Shown: positions 1 through 6,433, numbered from the stretch's first letter. The stretch: 6,513 bases of DNA from Candidatus Omnitrophota bacterium (GCA_022703295.1 JAKLDX010000065.1:1-6513); one strand, 5' to 3'. Translations and numbers: made by a program. Notes: generated by a model not told the origin, from the sequence alone.

Positions 1-178
1 GACCGGCGCAGGTTCAAAGATCGTCTTTAAACCGCTGCCTGTCGATGATCCGAAAGTCCGGTGCCCGAATATAACGAAGGCAAAAAATCTTCTTCACTGG
101 AGGCCTAAGGTCGGCCTTGAGGAAGGATTATCGAACACGATAGATTATTTCAAGAAAAGACATTTTATCCGCTCATGA
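1..178 (+). CDS. UDP-glucuronate decarboxylase-like NAD-dependent epimerase/dehydratase, C-terminal end (5' partial)
   Basis: The gene enters from the left edge; the reading frame begins at base 2 and gives 58 residues before TGA at 176-178. The visible tail follows the C-terminal signature of UDP-glucuronic acid decarboxylases (UXS) and close extended-SDR sugar dehydratases: a PLPVDDPKVR stretch (residues 11-20 of the fragment), then CPNITKAKNLL, LHWRPKVGLEEGL and TIDYF. UXS enzymes use NAD+ in the cytoplasm to convert UDP-glucuronate, through a UDP-4-keto-pentose, to UDP-xylose for polysaccharide assembly. The Rossmann cofactor site and YxxxK catalytic motif lie outside the window, so the exact substrate cannot be confirmed; a related UDP- or dTDP-hexose dehydratase or epimerase is the main alternative. 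The next gene, a glycosyltransferase, starts 18 bases downstream in the same frame, so the two are probably co-transcribed. Confidence 0.8.
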   Translation, partial: TGAGSKIVFKPLPVDDPKVRCPNITKAKNLLHWRPKVGLEEGLSNTIDYFKKRHFIRS

Positions 179-196
179 AGGAAAGCCGCGAGTCTC

Positions 197-1921
197 ATGC
201 CTAAAGTAAGCATAATCCTGCCGACGTACAACTGCGCGAAGTACCTCCCGGAATCGGTATCAAGCGCCCTGTCGCAGACATTTCCTGATTTCGAGCTCCT
301 GATAATAGACGACGGCTCGGCGGACAACACTAAAGATATCATAGACAAAAATTACGGGGATCCGCGGATCCGGTATATAAAGCAAGCGCATGCCGGCCTT
401 GCGGCAGCAAGAAATAACGCTCTCGAAAATGCCGCCGGTGAATACATAGCCTTTCTTGATGCCGATGACATTTTTTTGAAAGAAAAGATCGAAAAACAAT
501 TATCCGTATTCGAAAAGAACTCCTCGGCAGCCGTCGTCCATACAAACGAAAAATATTTTCTGGAAGACGATAAAAATACCTTGTTCGACTCGCCGCATCC
601 CAAATTTTCAGGGGATGTGCTTTTCTTTCTTAAGAGGTCCAACTTTATGCCTGTTACCACGATCATGGTAAGGCGTTCAGCCATCGAAGGCATGAGATTC
701 GATGAATCATTGAAAAGCCATGAAGACTGGGATTTCTGGCTTAAACTTTCGGCCAAAGGGGGCAGGTTCGAATATTTGCCTGAGCCGCTCACGCTTATCA
801 GGGCAAGGCGGAGCGGGATGACGGCCGAAAACGATATTATGCTAAAATCCCGTATCATCGTCGGAGAAAGAGCAAAGGCGATCTGGAAAGGCCTTAAATC
901 AGGCATGGGCCTCACATCGGGCAGCGCGCTCATGTCATTATCGCGGTATCTGACATTACGTTTAAAGGCAAGATTACTGAACTTCCCGGACGCGGCCGAA
1001 TTTAACAGGCCCACTCTTTTTAAGAACGCGCAAAGGCTCATATTCGGCACTTCCGTACATGTGGAGTTCAGCGTTTTTCTGGACCTGTATAAGGGCGTGC
1101 AGAAATTCTTCGGCAAACCGCTCTATATCTACGCAAGTAACGAAGACCTCGGGGAGCCTGCCGGCAATCTGGTGGAGATGGAGGACAAGCGCAATTACAA
1201 GTGGCGGCGTTCGCATAATTTCCTTTTCGACTCGTTCGAATACCTGAAGGGCCGGGAATACGATTATTTCGTATCGATGGATTCCGACTGCCTTGTCTGC
1301 GGGAGCGGCGCGCTCCTGGATTTTATCTCCCCCGGGGATTTCGATTTTGTGATATATCCGAATTTTGATTCCACGGGATGGTGGTATCACGGCAAAGTCT
1401 TTGCCCAGCACATAGATTCATATCTTGATATCCTGAAAAATATAGGCGTCAATAGGCTCGATGACAGGGTGGTGGGCAATTTCAACCCGCTGATAATACT
1501 ATCGCGCAAAGCGGTCGATTTTTTGAGAGAGCGCCTGGAAAAAATAGAGTCATCCAGGGGTTACAAGGCCATTATGGAGCTTGAATTTTCCGTAGGAGAG
1601 ACCCTTATTTACAATATATTGAAAGACGCTGGATTCAGGCCCAAGTTCATAAGTCCGCAGTTGAAAAAAGGCTTGAGATACAGGCCGTATTGGGAGGTTG
1701 ATGAATACAGAAAAGATATATCGATATATCATCCTGTGACGCGGAAGAAGAATGACCTTTTCAGGAGGCTTGTAGGCATAAAAGCCGGATATGACAGAAA
1801 CTACTTTTTCATGATATTGCTATTCTTTTACGGTATGTATCTGAATGCGATGAAGTTCCTGGGCATAAAGAATAAGCAGAAAGAGGCCGAAAGACAGAAA
1901 GAGGCCGCGATAAACCCCTGA
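197..1921 (+). CDS. Two-domain glycosyltransferase: N-terminal GT2 domain plus a second GT-A-like domain
   Basis: This 574-residue protein is about twice the length of a single-domain GT2 enzyme. Residues 4-45 carry the GT2 opening (SIILPTYN, then LLIIDDGS at 34-41), DADD at 88-91 is the metal/nucleotide DxD motif, and HEDWDFW at 175-181 is the acidic catalytic region, so the N-terminal ~210 residues look like a complete inverting transferase. After a helical linker (about 211-280), residues 285-515 look like a second GT-A unit: a strand at 307-314, a hydrophobic strand ending in MDSDC (DSD at 362-364), SVGE at 465-468 as a possible acidic catalytic site, and a late histidine (H512) where many GT-A enzymes have a metal ligand. 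I cannot name this second family. Residues 536-557 are hydrophobic and may anchor the protein to the inner membrane, followed by a charged tail with a small repeat. ATG at 197 is the first start after the upstream stop; AAGGA at 178-182 is a rather distant (14-base) ribosome binding site. The donor and acceptor sugars are unknown. Confidence 0.9.
   Translation: MPKVSIILPTYNCAKYLPESVSSALSQTFPDFELLIIDDGSADNTKDIIDKNYGDPRIRYIKQAHAGLAAARNNALENAAGEYIAFLDADDIFLKEKIEKQLSVFEKNSSAAVVHTNEKYFLEDDKNTLFDSPHPKFSGDVLFFLKRSNFMPVTTIMVRRSAIEGMRFDESLKSHEDWDFWLKLSAKGGRFEYLPEPLTLIRARRSGMTAENDIMLKSRIIVGERAKAIWKGLKSGMGLTSGSALMSLSRYLTLRLKARLLNFPDAAEFNRPTLFKNAQRLIFGTSVHVEFSVFLDLYKGVQKFFGKPLYIYASNEDLGEPAGNLVEMEDKRNYKWRRSHNFLFDSFEYLKGREYDYFVSMDSDCLVCGSGALLDFISPGDFDFVIYPNFDSTGWWYHGKVFAQHIDSYLDILKNIGVNRLDDRVVGNFNPLIILSRKAVDFLRERLEKIESSRGYKAIMELEFSVGETLIYNILKDAGFRPKFISPQLKKGLRYRPYWEVDEYRKDISIYHPVTRKKNDLFRRLVGIKAGYDRNYFFMILLFFYGMYLNAMKFLGIKNKQKEAERQKEAAINP
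1877..1907 (+). repeat. Short tandem repeat in the glycosyltransferase tail (18-base period)
   Basis: The 13-base unit CAGAAAGAGGCCG occurs at 1877-1889 and again at 1895-1907, a period of 18 bases or six codons. It encodes the repeated QKEA in the charged C-terminal tail of the upstream glycosyltransferase. It looks like a recent in-frame duplication in a tolerant region; I infer no function. Confidence 0.6.
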
Positions 1922-1964
1922 CCACCCCCTAAAGTACCTTTTTAAAGACCGGTTTGCTTCCTGA

Positions 1965-1993
1965 TTGCAATATGTTTTATGTAATGATAAAAT
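1965..1993 (+). promoter_or_regulatory. Candidate sigma70-type promoter for the aminotransferase-GT30-amidotransferase operon
   Basis: In the 121-base gap before the aminotransferase, TTGCAA (1965-1970, 4/6 match to the -35 consensus) is followed after exactly 17 bases by TAAAAT (1988-1993, 5/6 match to the -10). Transcription would start near 2000, giving a leader of about 43 bases. A second -10-like element, a perfect TATAAT at 2013-2018, lies nearer the gene but has no convincing -35 partner. The gap is distinctly AT-richer than the flanking genes, which supports a regulatory role but also raises the chance of accidental matches. Confidence 0.5.
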
Positions 1994-2006
1994 ATTAAGC
2001 TAATAT
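1992..2006. promoter_or_regulatory. Inverted repeat overlapping the predicted transcription start (possible operator)
   Basis: ATATTA (1992-1997) and TAATAT (2001-2006) form a perfect 6-base inverted repeat around AGC. It overlaps the end of the candidate -10 and the expected start site, a typical place for a repressor operator. A further TAATAT copy occurs at 2018-2023. The sequence is very AT-rich, so chance is a serious alternative. Confidence 0.25.
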
Positions 2007-2042
2007 CCCCATTATAATAATATGAACACAAAAGGAGAATAG

Positions 2043-3152
2043 ATGAAGATCCCATTGGCAGATTTAAGGGCACAGTATAAATCCATCAAAAAAGAGATCG
2101 ACAGGGCCGTTCACGGCGTAATGGATTCTCAGTATTTCATACTCGGAGAGGAAGTGCAGAAACTCGAGAGATCCATTGCCGATTTTTGCACCGTTAAATA
2201 CGGCGTGGGGCTTAATTCAGGCACGGACGCCCTGATCCTCGGACTGAAAGCCCTGGGCATAAAGGAAGGCGACGAGGTAATTACAACCCCGTTCAGTTTC
2301 ATAGCTACGGCCGAAGCCGTAGTCCTGGTCGGGGCGAAGCCGGTGTTCGTGGATATAGATCCGGCTACTTACAACATCGACCACGGCCTCATTGAAGAGA
2401 AAATAACCGGCCGTACTAAAGCGATCCTGCCGGTCCACCTTTACGGCCTGTGCGCCGACATGGACCCGATAATCCGCATAGCCAAGAAGCATAACCTCAA
2501 AATTCTCGAAGATTGCGCCCAGGCCATAGGCTCTACCTATAACGGTAAAAAGGCGGGTTCTTTCGGGGACGCAGGCGCGATAAGTTTCTTTCCGAGCAAA
2601 AACCTGGGCGCCTTCGGCGACGGCGGGATGCTTGTTACTAATGACGAGGCAGTGGCGAAGTTGACGAGGCTCCTTCATAACCATGGCAGCGAGCGAAGAT
2701 ACTATCACGACGCGATAGGCTATAACAGCCGGCTCGATAACCTGCAGGCGGCCGTCCTTAACGTGAAACTGAAATACCTGGACAGATGGCTTGCCGGGAG
2801 AATAAAGAATGCCGAATTTTTCAATAAGGCGCTCTCGAAATATCCGGTGCAGGTCCCCGTAACCCCTAAAGGCCTTAAGCATACGTTCCACCTGTATATT
2901 CTGAGGACTCCCAAGGCGGCCGCTCTTTCCGAACATCTGATGAAGAACGGTATAGATTCACGCGCGTACTATCCGATACCCCTGCATTTGCAAAAGTGTT
3001 TTTCTTACCTGGGATACAAAAAAGGAGACCTGCCTGAATCCGAAAAAGCTTCCGTCGAGGTTTTGAATATACCGGTCTATCCGGAAATGACCCAGGAGAT
3101 GAAGAAATATATAATAAAGCAAATAGACCGTTTTTTCAGGAAGGCTGGTTAA
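2043..3152 (+). CDS. DegT/DnrJ/EryC1/StrS-family PLP-dependent sugar aminotransferase
   Basis: This 369-residue protein has the normal length of the family and is complete. These cytoplasmic enzymes use pyridoxal phosphate and usually glutamate to convert a keto-sugar, typically nucleotide-linked, to an amino sugar. Visible signatures are GLNSGTDALILGL (56-68) with the phosphate-contacting GT at 60-61; EDCAQAIG (156-163), with D157 expected to pair with the pyridine nitrogen; SFFPSKNLGAFGDGG (181-195), with S181 and the PLP-binding K186; NSRLDNLQAA (228-237); and the C-terminal YYPIPLHLQKCF (309-320) and IPVYPE (343-348). ATG 2043 has an excellent AAAGGAG site at 2031-2037, 5 bases upstream. 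The stop is 3 bases before the GT30-like gene, so the products probably serve one pathway. The substrate cannot be fixed from motifs alone: WbpE/WlbC (3-keto uronate), ArnB (4-keto pentose), FdtB and KdnA (8-oxo-Kdo) types all remain possible. Confidence 0.95.
   Translation: MKIPLADLRAQYKSIKKEIDRAVHGVMDSQYFILGEEVQKLERSIADFCTVKYGVGLNSGTDALILGLKALGIKEGDEVITTPFSFIATAEAVVLVGAKPVFVDIDPATYNIDHGLIEEKITGRTKAILPVHLYGLCADMDPIIRIAKKHNLKILEDCAQAIGSTYNGKKAGSFGDAGAISFFPSKNLGAFGDGGMLVTNDEAVAKLTRLLHNHGSERRYYHDAIGYNSRLDNLQAAVLNVKLKYLDRWLAGRIKNAEFFNKALSKYPVQVPVTPKGLKHTFHLYILRTPKAAALSEHLMKNGIDSRAYYPIPLHLQKCFSYLGYKKGDLPESEKASVEVLNIPVYPEMTQEMKKYIIKQIDRFFRKAG
3138..3144 (+). promoter_or_regulatory. Ribosome binding site supporting the TTG start of the GT30-like gene
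   Basis: AGGAAGG lies inside the last codons of the aminotransferase, 11 bases upstream of TTG at 3156. The first ATG in the same frame, at 3171, has only AAAGAG three bases before it, too close to work well. This favours TTG, and the near-overlap suggests translational coupling. Confidence 0.5.
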
Positions 3153-3155
3153 AAT

Positions 3156-4460
3156 TTGCTTAAAGAGCTGATGAGGGATCTCGAATACCTGGGAAACGCC
3201 GTCCTGAGCGCTCCGGTGACTTTCATATCAAAAGCCGTTTTTGGGAAGACACCGTACTGGCGGCAGTACTTCTGGAATAAATGGGGATTCCCGGCCAAAG
3301 AACTTGAAAGCGATCTTGCCGGGAAAAAGTCTATATGGATAAGCGCCATATCCGGGGGCGAGATAACCCAGTCAGTATCTTTCTGCAGATCCGTAAGGCA
3401 GGCCCTGCAGGGATATAAAACAGTTCTTTCGACCGAGTCGCAGGATGCCTTCGCTTTTGCCGCCGGCATAAAAATGGCCGATCACATAATCGATCCCCCC
3501 TGGGACATAAGCTGGCCGGTAAGAAGGGCCGTCAAGAAAATACACCCCGCAGCCATAATCCACGTAGAGAATGCCTATTATCCCGTTCTTTTGCGCGAGG
3601 CGAAAAAAATGGGCGTCAGAAATATACTTATCAGCGCCCGCATGAACGACAGCGTCCTGCGCGGGCAGCTTGTCTCGAGAAGAGCGAGACAGATGAGATT
3701 CTTTGAATACCTGGATAAGATAGGCGCCAAGACCGAGGCCGACAAGGAGAATTTCATAAAATTGGGATGCGACGGCAATAAGATATCCGTCCTGGGAGAC
3801 CTGAGGTACGACCTCGAATATCTGTATATGAACGAGTATGAGAGGAACGAGCTGAAATCAAAGCTCGGCTTCCTGAATAGTGACAAGATATTCATGGCAG
3901 GCAGCATCCATTCGGTTGAATTCGAGCTTGTTGTATCGGCCTTCATAAAGGCGAGCGCGAAAGTCCCGGATCTTAAGATGATAATAGCTCCCAGATGGGC
4001 TCACGAGATCCCCGACCTCGAATGGATATTGAAAGGCAAGGGGCTGTCCTTCAGGTTCAGGAAGGGTGTCCCTGGTCCGAAGGAAGCCAAGGTATTGATA
4101 CTGAACACATTCGGGGAATTGGCGCGCGTTTACGGTGTTTCGGATATCATATATATCGGCAATTCCATAATCCCGATAAACGAGCGCGGGGCAGGCCACA
4201 ATATATTCGAAGCGCTTGTCCACGGCAGGCCGATAATATTCGGGAATTTCATGAATATGTGGCGCGGTATAGTTGACGAGATAAAGAATGTATATCCGCA
4301 ATGCGAGGTTCACAGCGAAGAGGAGATGGCCCGCGCAATATGCGGTCTTATCGGCGATGCAGACATTTCCGCCAGGCTGTCGTCCATTGAAAAGTGTATT
4401 TCTTCAAAACATTCAGGTACTGTAAAGCGATATGTGGATTTCGTAAAGGAAAACTGCTAG
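3156..4460 (+). CDS. Divergent Kdo transferase (WaaA/KdtA-like, GT30) homologue
   Basis: The 434 residues align from end to end with bacterial 3-deoxy-D-manno-octulosonic acid (Kdo) transferase, which moves Kdo from CMP-Kdo to lipid A at the inner membrane. Matches recalled from E. coli WaaA: SGGE 66-69 (WaaA SVGE, catalytic Glu = E69); VENAYYPVLL 137-146 (METELWPNLI, second Glu = E138); SARM 160-163 (NARL); GDLRYD 214-219 (GSLKFD); GSIHSVEFE 249-257 (STHEGEE); PRWAHE 279-284 (PRHPER); NTFGEL 317-322 (DTMGEL); and RGAGHNIFEA 344-353 (RGGHNPLEA). Key acids and the CMP-site GEL and GHN elements are kept, but ELWPN, STHEGEE and PRHPER are altered, and a short insertion precedes GAGHN. Residues 11-29 are hydrophobic and could give the usual N-terminal membrane contact. 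It is probably active but may use another ulosonic acid donor or a polysaccharide acceptor rather than lipid A. The start is a TTG; ATG 3171 is the alternative. The stop directly abuts the next ATG. Confidence 0.85.
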   Translation: MLKELMRDLEYLGNAVLSAPVTFISKAVFGKTPYWRQYFWNKWGFPAKELESDLAGKKSIWISAISGGEITQSVSFCRSVRQALQGYKTVLSTESQDAFAFAAGIKMADHIIDPPWDISWPVRRAVKKIHPAAIIHVENAYYPVLLREAKKMGVRNILISARMNDSVLRGQLVSRRARQMRFFEYLDKIGAKTEADKENFIKLGCDGNKISVLGDLRYDLEYLYMNEYERNELKSKLGFLNSDKIFMAGSIHSVEFELVVSAFIKASAKVPDLKMIIAPRWAHEIPDLEWILKGKGLSFRFRKGVPGPKEAKVLILNTFGELARVYGVSDIIYIGNSIIPINERGAGHNIFEALVHGRPIIFGNFMNMWRGIVDEIKNVYPQCEVHSEEEMARAICGLIGDADISARLSSIEKCISSKHSGTVKRYVDFVKENC

Positions 4461-6374
4461 ATGTGTTCGATATCCGGGATCATAAATTTTGACAGGCCGC
4501 AGGACCAGAGAAAAGGCATAAAGGGCATGTGCGACGCCGCGTCTCACAGAGGGCCCGACGGCGAAGGGTATGTTTTTTTCGATTCCGCGAGAAAAGAGAG
4601 GTCGAACCCCGGGAATTATAAATTATCGGATGTAGCCCTCGGCCACAGGAGGCTGAAGATAATCGACCTAACCGAAAAGGGCGCCCAGCCCATGTCCAAT
4701 GAGGACGGCTCGATATGGATAGTCCAGAACGGCGAAATTTATAATTATTTAGAGCTTAAAGGAGAACTCGTTTCCAAAGGGCATAAATTCGCCAGTAATT
4801 CCGACAGCGAAGTCATAATACACGCATATGAGGAATACGGTGAAGGCTGCCTGAGCAGGTTCAACGGCATGTGGTCTTTTGCTTTATACGACGTGAAAAA
4901 GAGCCTTATTTTCTGCGCAAGGGACAGGCTCGGCAAGAAGCCGTTCTTTTATTATCACGACGATAGCGTTTTTGTATTTTCCTCAGAGATAAAATCCATA
5001 CTTGCCTCGGGCGTGCCGGATGCCGGCGCTAATTACAAAGCGGTCTTTGCTTACCTTGTAAGGGAGCCGGGCTATACGTCTGTGTCGGGCGAGACTTTTT
5101 TCAAAGATATAATGCAGCTAAAGGCCGCGCATTATCTTATATTGCCGCTCGGCGAAAAAAAGATCAGCATCAATAAATACTGGAACATCCCGTTTTCGGA
5201 ACCCGAGAATATCGGCGAGAGCGAGTATATCGCTAAATTCTCGGCGCTCTTCAAGGATGCCGTAAGGATAAGGCTCAGAAGCGATGTCAGGGTGTCGGCG
5301 CATTTAAGCGGAGGGCTCGATTCGTCCAGCGTGACGGCTGTGGCCGCGCTGGATTTAAAGGACAACAGCCTGATGACGTTCTCGTCATGCTTTGACGATC
5401 CGGCATACGATGAGAGGGAATATATCAAAGAGGCGGCAGATAAATATAATCTTGAATCCGTGTGTATCTTTCCGTCGCCCGCGAAACTCCTGGAGGACCT
5501 GGATAGCCTGATATGGCATCAGGAAGAGCCCTTTTTACACCTGAACGTCTATGCCCAGTGGCAGATAATGCGCGCGATACACGAGAAAGGCATCAAGGTA
5601 GTGCTTAACGGCCACGGCGGGGACGAGGGGCTGGGCGGATACATAAAAGATTTCGCTTTTTATTATGCGGACCTCCTAAGGAACCTGGACCTTAAAAAAT
5701 ACTGCTCACAGTTGAAGTTTTTCGACCCTGCCGTATACCATTTGACCAAAGGCGCGCTCATATCCGATTCCATGAGGATCAATATTTCGCTCAGCCTGCC
5801 GCGGTCTCTCAAGGATACTTTTAAATACGGCTCTATGGCAGGCATGATGAACAGGGAGTTCCGCGATAAGTACGCGGTGAGCGTAGGCCTGGAGAATGCG
5901 CCCCGCGGATTCTTAAGGAAAAGTTCGTTTATGGGATACCAGATGTACCCGATCCCGGGCTGGCTCAAATATGAGGACAGGGCAAGCATGGCGCATTCCA
6001 TAGAAAGCCGTTCTCCTTTCCTTGATTACAGGCTTGTGGAATTCATGTCGTGCCTGCCCAACGATCTGAAGATAAGGGATGGCATCACAAAATTCATCCT
6101 TCGCGAATCGATGAAAGGGATACTGCCGGAAAAGATAAGGACAAGAAAAGACAAGAAAGGTTTTCCCACCCCCAGCGCCGATTGGTTCAGGAATGAGATA
6201 AAAGGATACGTGCTCGATATAATCAATTCGGAGTCTTTTAAAAATCGCGGCATATTTAATACGCGGGAAGTAGCGAAGGCATTCGAAGAGCACTGCGAGG
6301 GTAAAAAAGACCTTAAATTTGAGATATGGAGCTGGATAAATCTCGAGCTCTGGATGAGGAAATTCTTCGATTAA
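4461..6374 (+). CDS. asnB: AsnB-type glutamine amidotransferase / asparagine synthase (glutamine-hydrolysing)
   Basis: This complete 637-residue protein has the two-domain asparagine synthase B layout. The N-terminal class II glutaminase domain begins with Met-Cys, so C2 becomes the catalytic N-terminal nucleophile; it includes SHRGPDGEG (28-36), GHRRLKIIDL (61-70), NGEIYNY (90-96) and the glutamine-binding SDSE (114-117). The synthetase domain has the ATP pyrophosphatase loop SGGLDSS (283-289), LNGHGGDEGLGGY (382-394), EDRASMAHSIESRSPFLDYR (505-524) and RTRKDKKGFPTP (560-571). It uses glutamine ammonia and ATP to amidate a carboxylate, classically aspartate. Inside polysaccharide loci, relatives such as WbpS and WbtH are associated with amidated uronic acids, and exosortase/EPS clusters carry AsnB-like proteins, so a sugar carboxylate is a credible substrate here. 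ATG 4461 follows the upstream TAG with no gap, and AAAGGA at 4445-4450 sits 10 bases before it. The gene symbol names the family, not a proven role in asparagine supply. Confidence 0.93.
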   Translation: MCSISGIINFDRPQDQRKGIKGMCDAASHRGPDGEGYVFFDSARKERSNPGNYKLSDVALGHRRLKIIDLTEKGAQPMSNEDGSIWIVQNGEIYNYLELKGELVSKGHKFASNSDSEVIIHAYEEYGEGCLSRFNGMWSFALYDVKKSLIFCARDRLGKKPFFYYHDDSVFVFSSEIKSILASGVPDAGANYKAVFAYLVREPGYTSVSGETFFKDIMQLKAAHYLILPLGEKKISINKYWNIPFSEPENIGESEYIAKFSALFKDAVRIRLRSDVRVSAHLSGGLDSSSVTAVAALDLKDNSLMTFSSCFDDPAYDEREYIKEAADKYNLESVCIFPSPAKLLEDLDSLIWHQEEPFLHLNVYAQWQIMRAIHEKGIKVVLNGHGGDEGLGGYIKDFAFYYADLLRNLDLKKYCSQLKFFDPAVYHLTKGALISDSMRINISLSLPRSLKDTFKYGSMAGMMNREFRDKYAVSVGLENAPRGFLRKSSFMGYQMYPIPGWLKYEDRASMAHSIESRSPFLDYRLVEFMSCLPNDLKIRDGITKFILRESMKGILPEKIRTRKDKKGFPTPSADWFRNEIKGYVLDIINSESFKNRGIFNTREVAKAFEEHCEGKKDLKFEIWSWINLELWMRKFFD

Positions 6375-6380
6375 ATCTTC

Positions 6381-6409
6381 TTGACTGCTTATCCCGCATC
6401 TGTTATTCT
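6381..6409 (+). promoter_or_regulatory. Extended -10 sigma70-type promoter for the MarR-like regulator
   Basis: TTGACT (6381-6386, 5/6 match to -35) is separated by exactly 17 bases from TATTCT (6404-6409, 4/6 match to -10). A TGT at 6401-6403 supplies an extended -10 TGn motif. Transcription would start near 6416, placing a well-formed ribosome binding site immediately downstream. This is the best promoter in the window and implies that the regulator is transcribed independently of the biosynthetic operon. Confidence 0.65.
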
Positions 6410-6415
6410 ATCATG

Positions 6416-6432
6416 TGTTCAGGAGATGAACA
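6416..6432 (+). promoter_or_regulatory. Short inverted repeat (hairpin or operator) with the ribosome binding site in its loop
   Basis: TGTTC (6416-6420) and GAACA (6428-6432) are perfectly complementary and enclose the 7-base loop AGGAGAT, whose AGGAG (6421-6425) is the Shine-Dalgarno sequence 8 bases before ATG 6434. The first arm begins about where the promoter predicts the mRNA 5' end. It could be a 5' stabilising hairpin that presents the ribosome site, or a palindromic operator for autoregulation, since MarR-type repressors bind palindromes. A 5-base stem can arise by chance. Confidence 0.35.
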
Positions 6433-6433
6433 G

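Noticed and set aside
175..204. ATGA stop-start overlap giving a nine-residue ORF between the decarboxylase and the glycosyltransferase.
   Set aside because: It is very short, has no ribosome site, and overlaps the start of the real downstream gene in another frame.
358..371. Perfect 14-base palindrome GGATCCGCGGATCC.
   Set aside because: It lies inside the glycosyltransferase coding sequence and is explained by the codons for DPRIR; there is no regulatory context.
352..1116. Long antisense open frame (254 codons) on the minus strand across the first glycosyltransferase domain, and a similar 239-codon one at 2217-2936.
   Set aside because: Both lie wholly opposite well-supported genes with clear family motifs, show no recognisable domain, and are typical antisense shadows of codon-biased genes.
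1715..1730. Perfect 16-base palindrome GATATATCGATATATC.
   Set aside because: It lies inside coding sequence built from GAT/ATA/TCG/TAT codons, with no promoter nearby; chance in an AT-rich stretch is the simplest explanation.
1922..1964. Possible transcription terminator after the double glycosyltransferase gene.
   Set aside because: There is a short T-run (CTTTTTAAAG) but no stable GC-rich stem before it, so a rho-independent terminator is not supported.
6375..6433. Possible terminator between the amidotransferase and regulator genes.
   Set aside because: No stem followed by a T-run is visible; the gap is accounted for by the promoter and ribosome site of the regulator.
6413..6433. Upstream in-frame ATG at 6413 as the start of the regulator.
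   Set aside because: It lies before the predicted transcription start near 6416 and has no ribosome site, while ATG 6434 has a well-spaced AGGAG.
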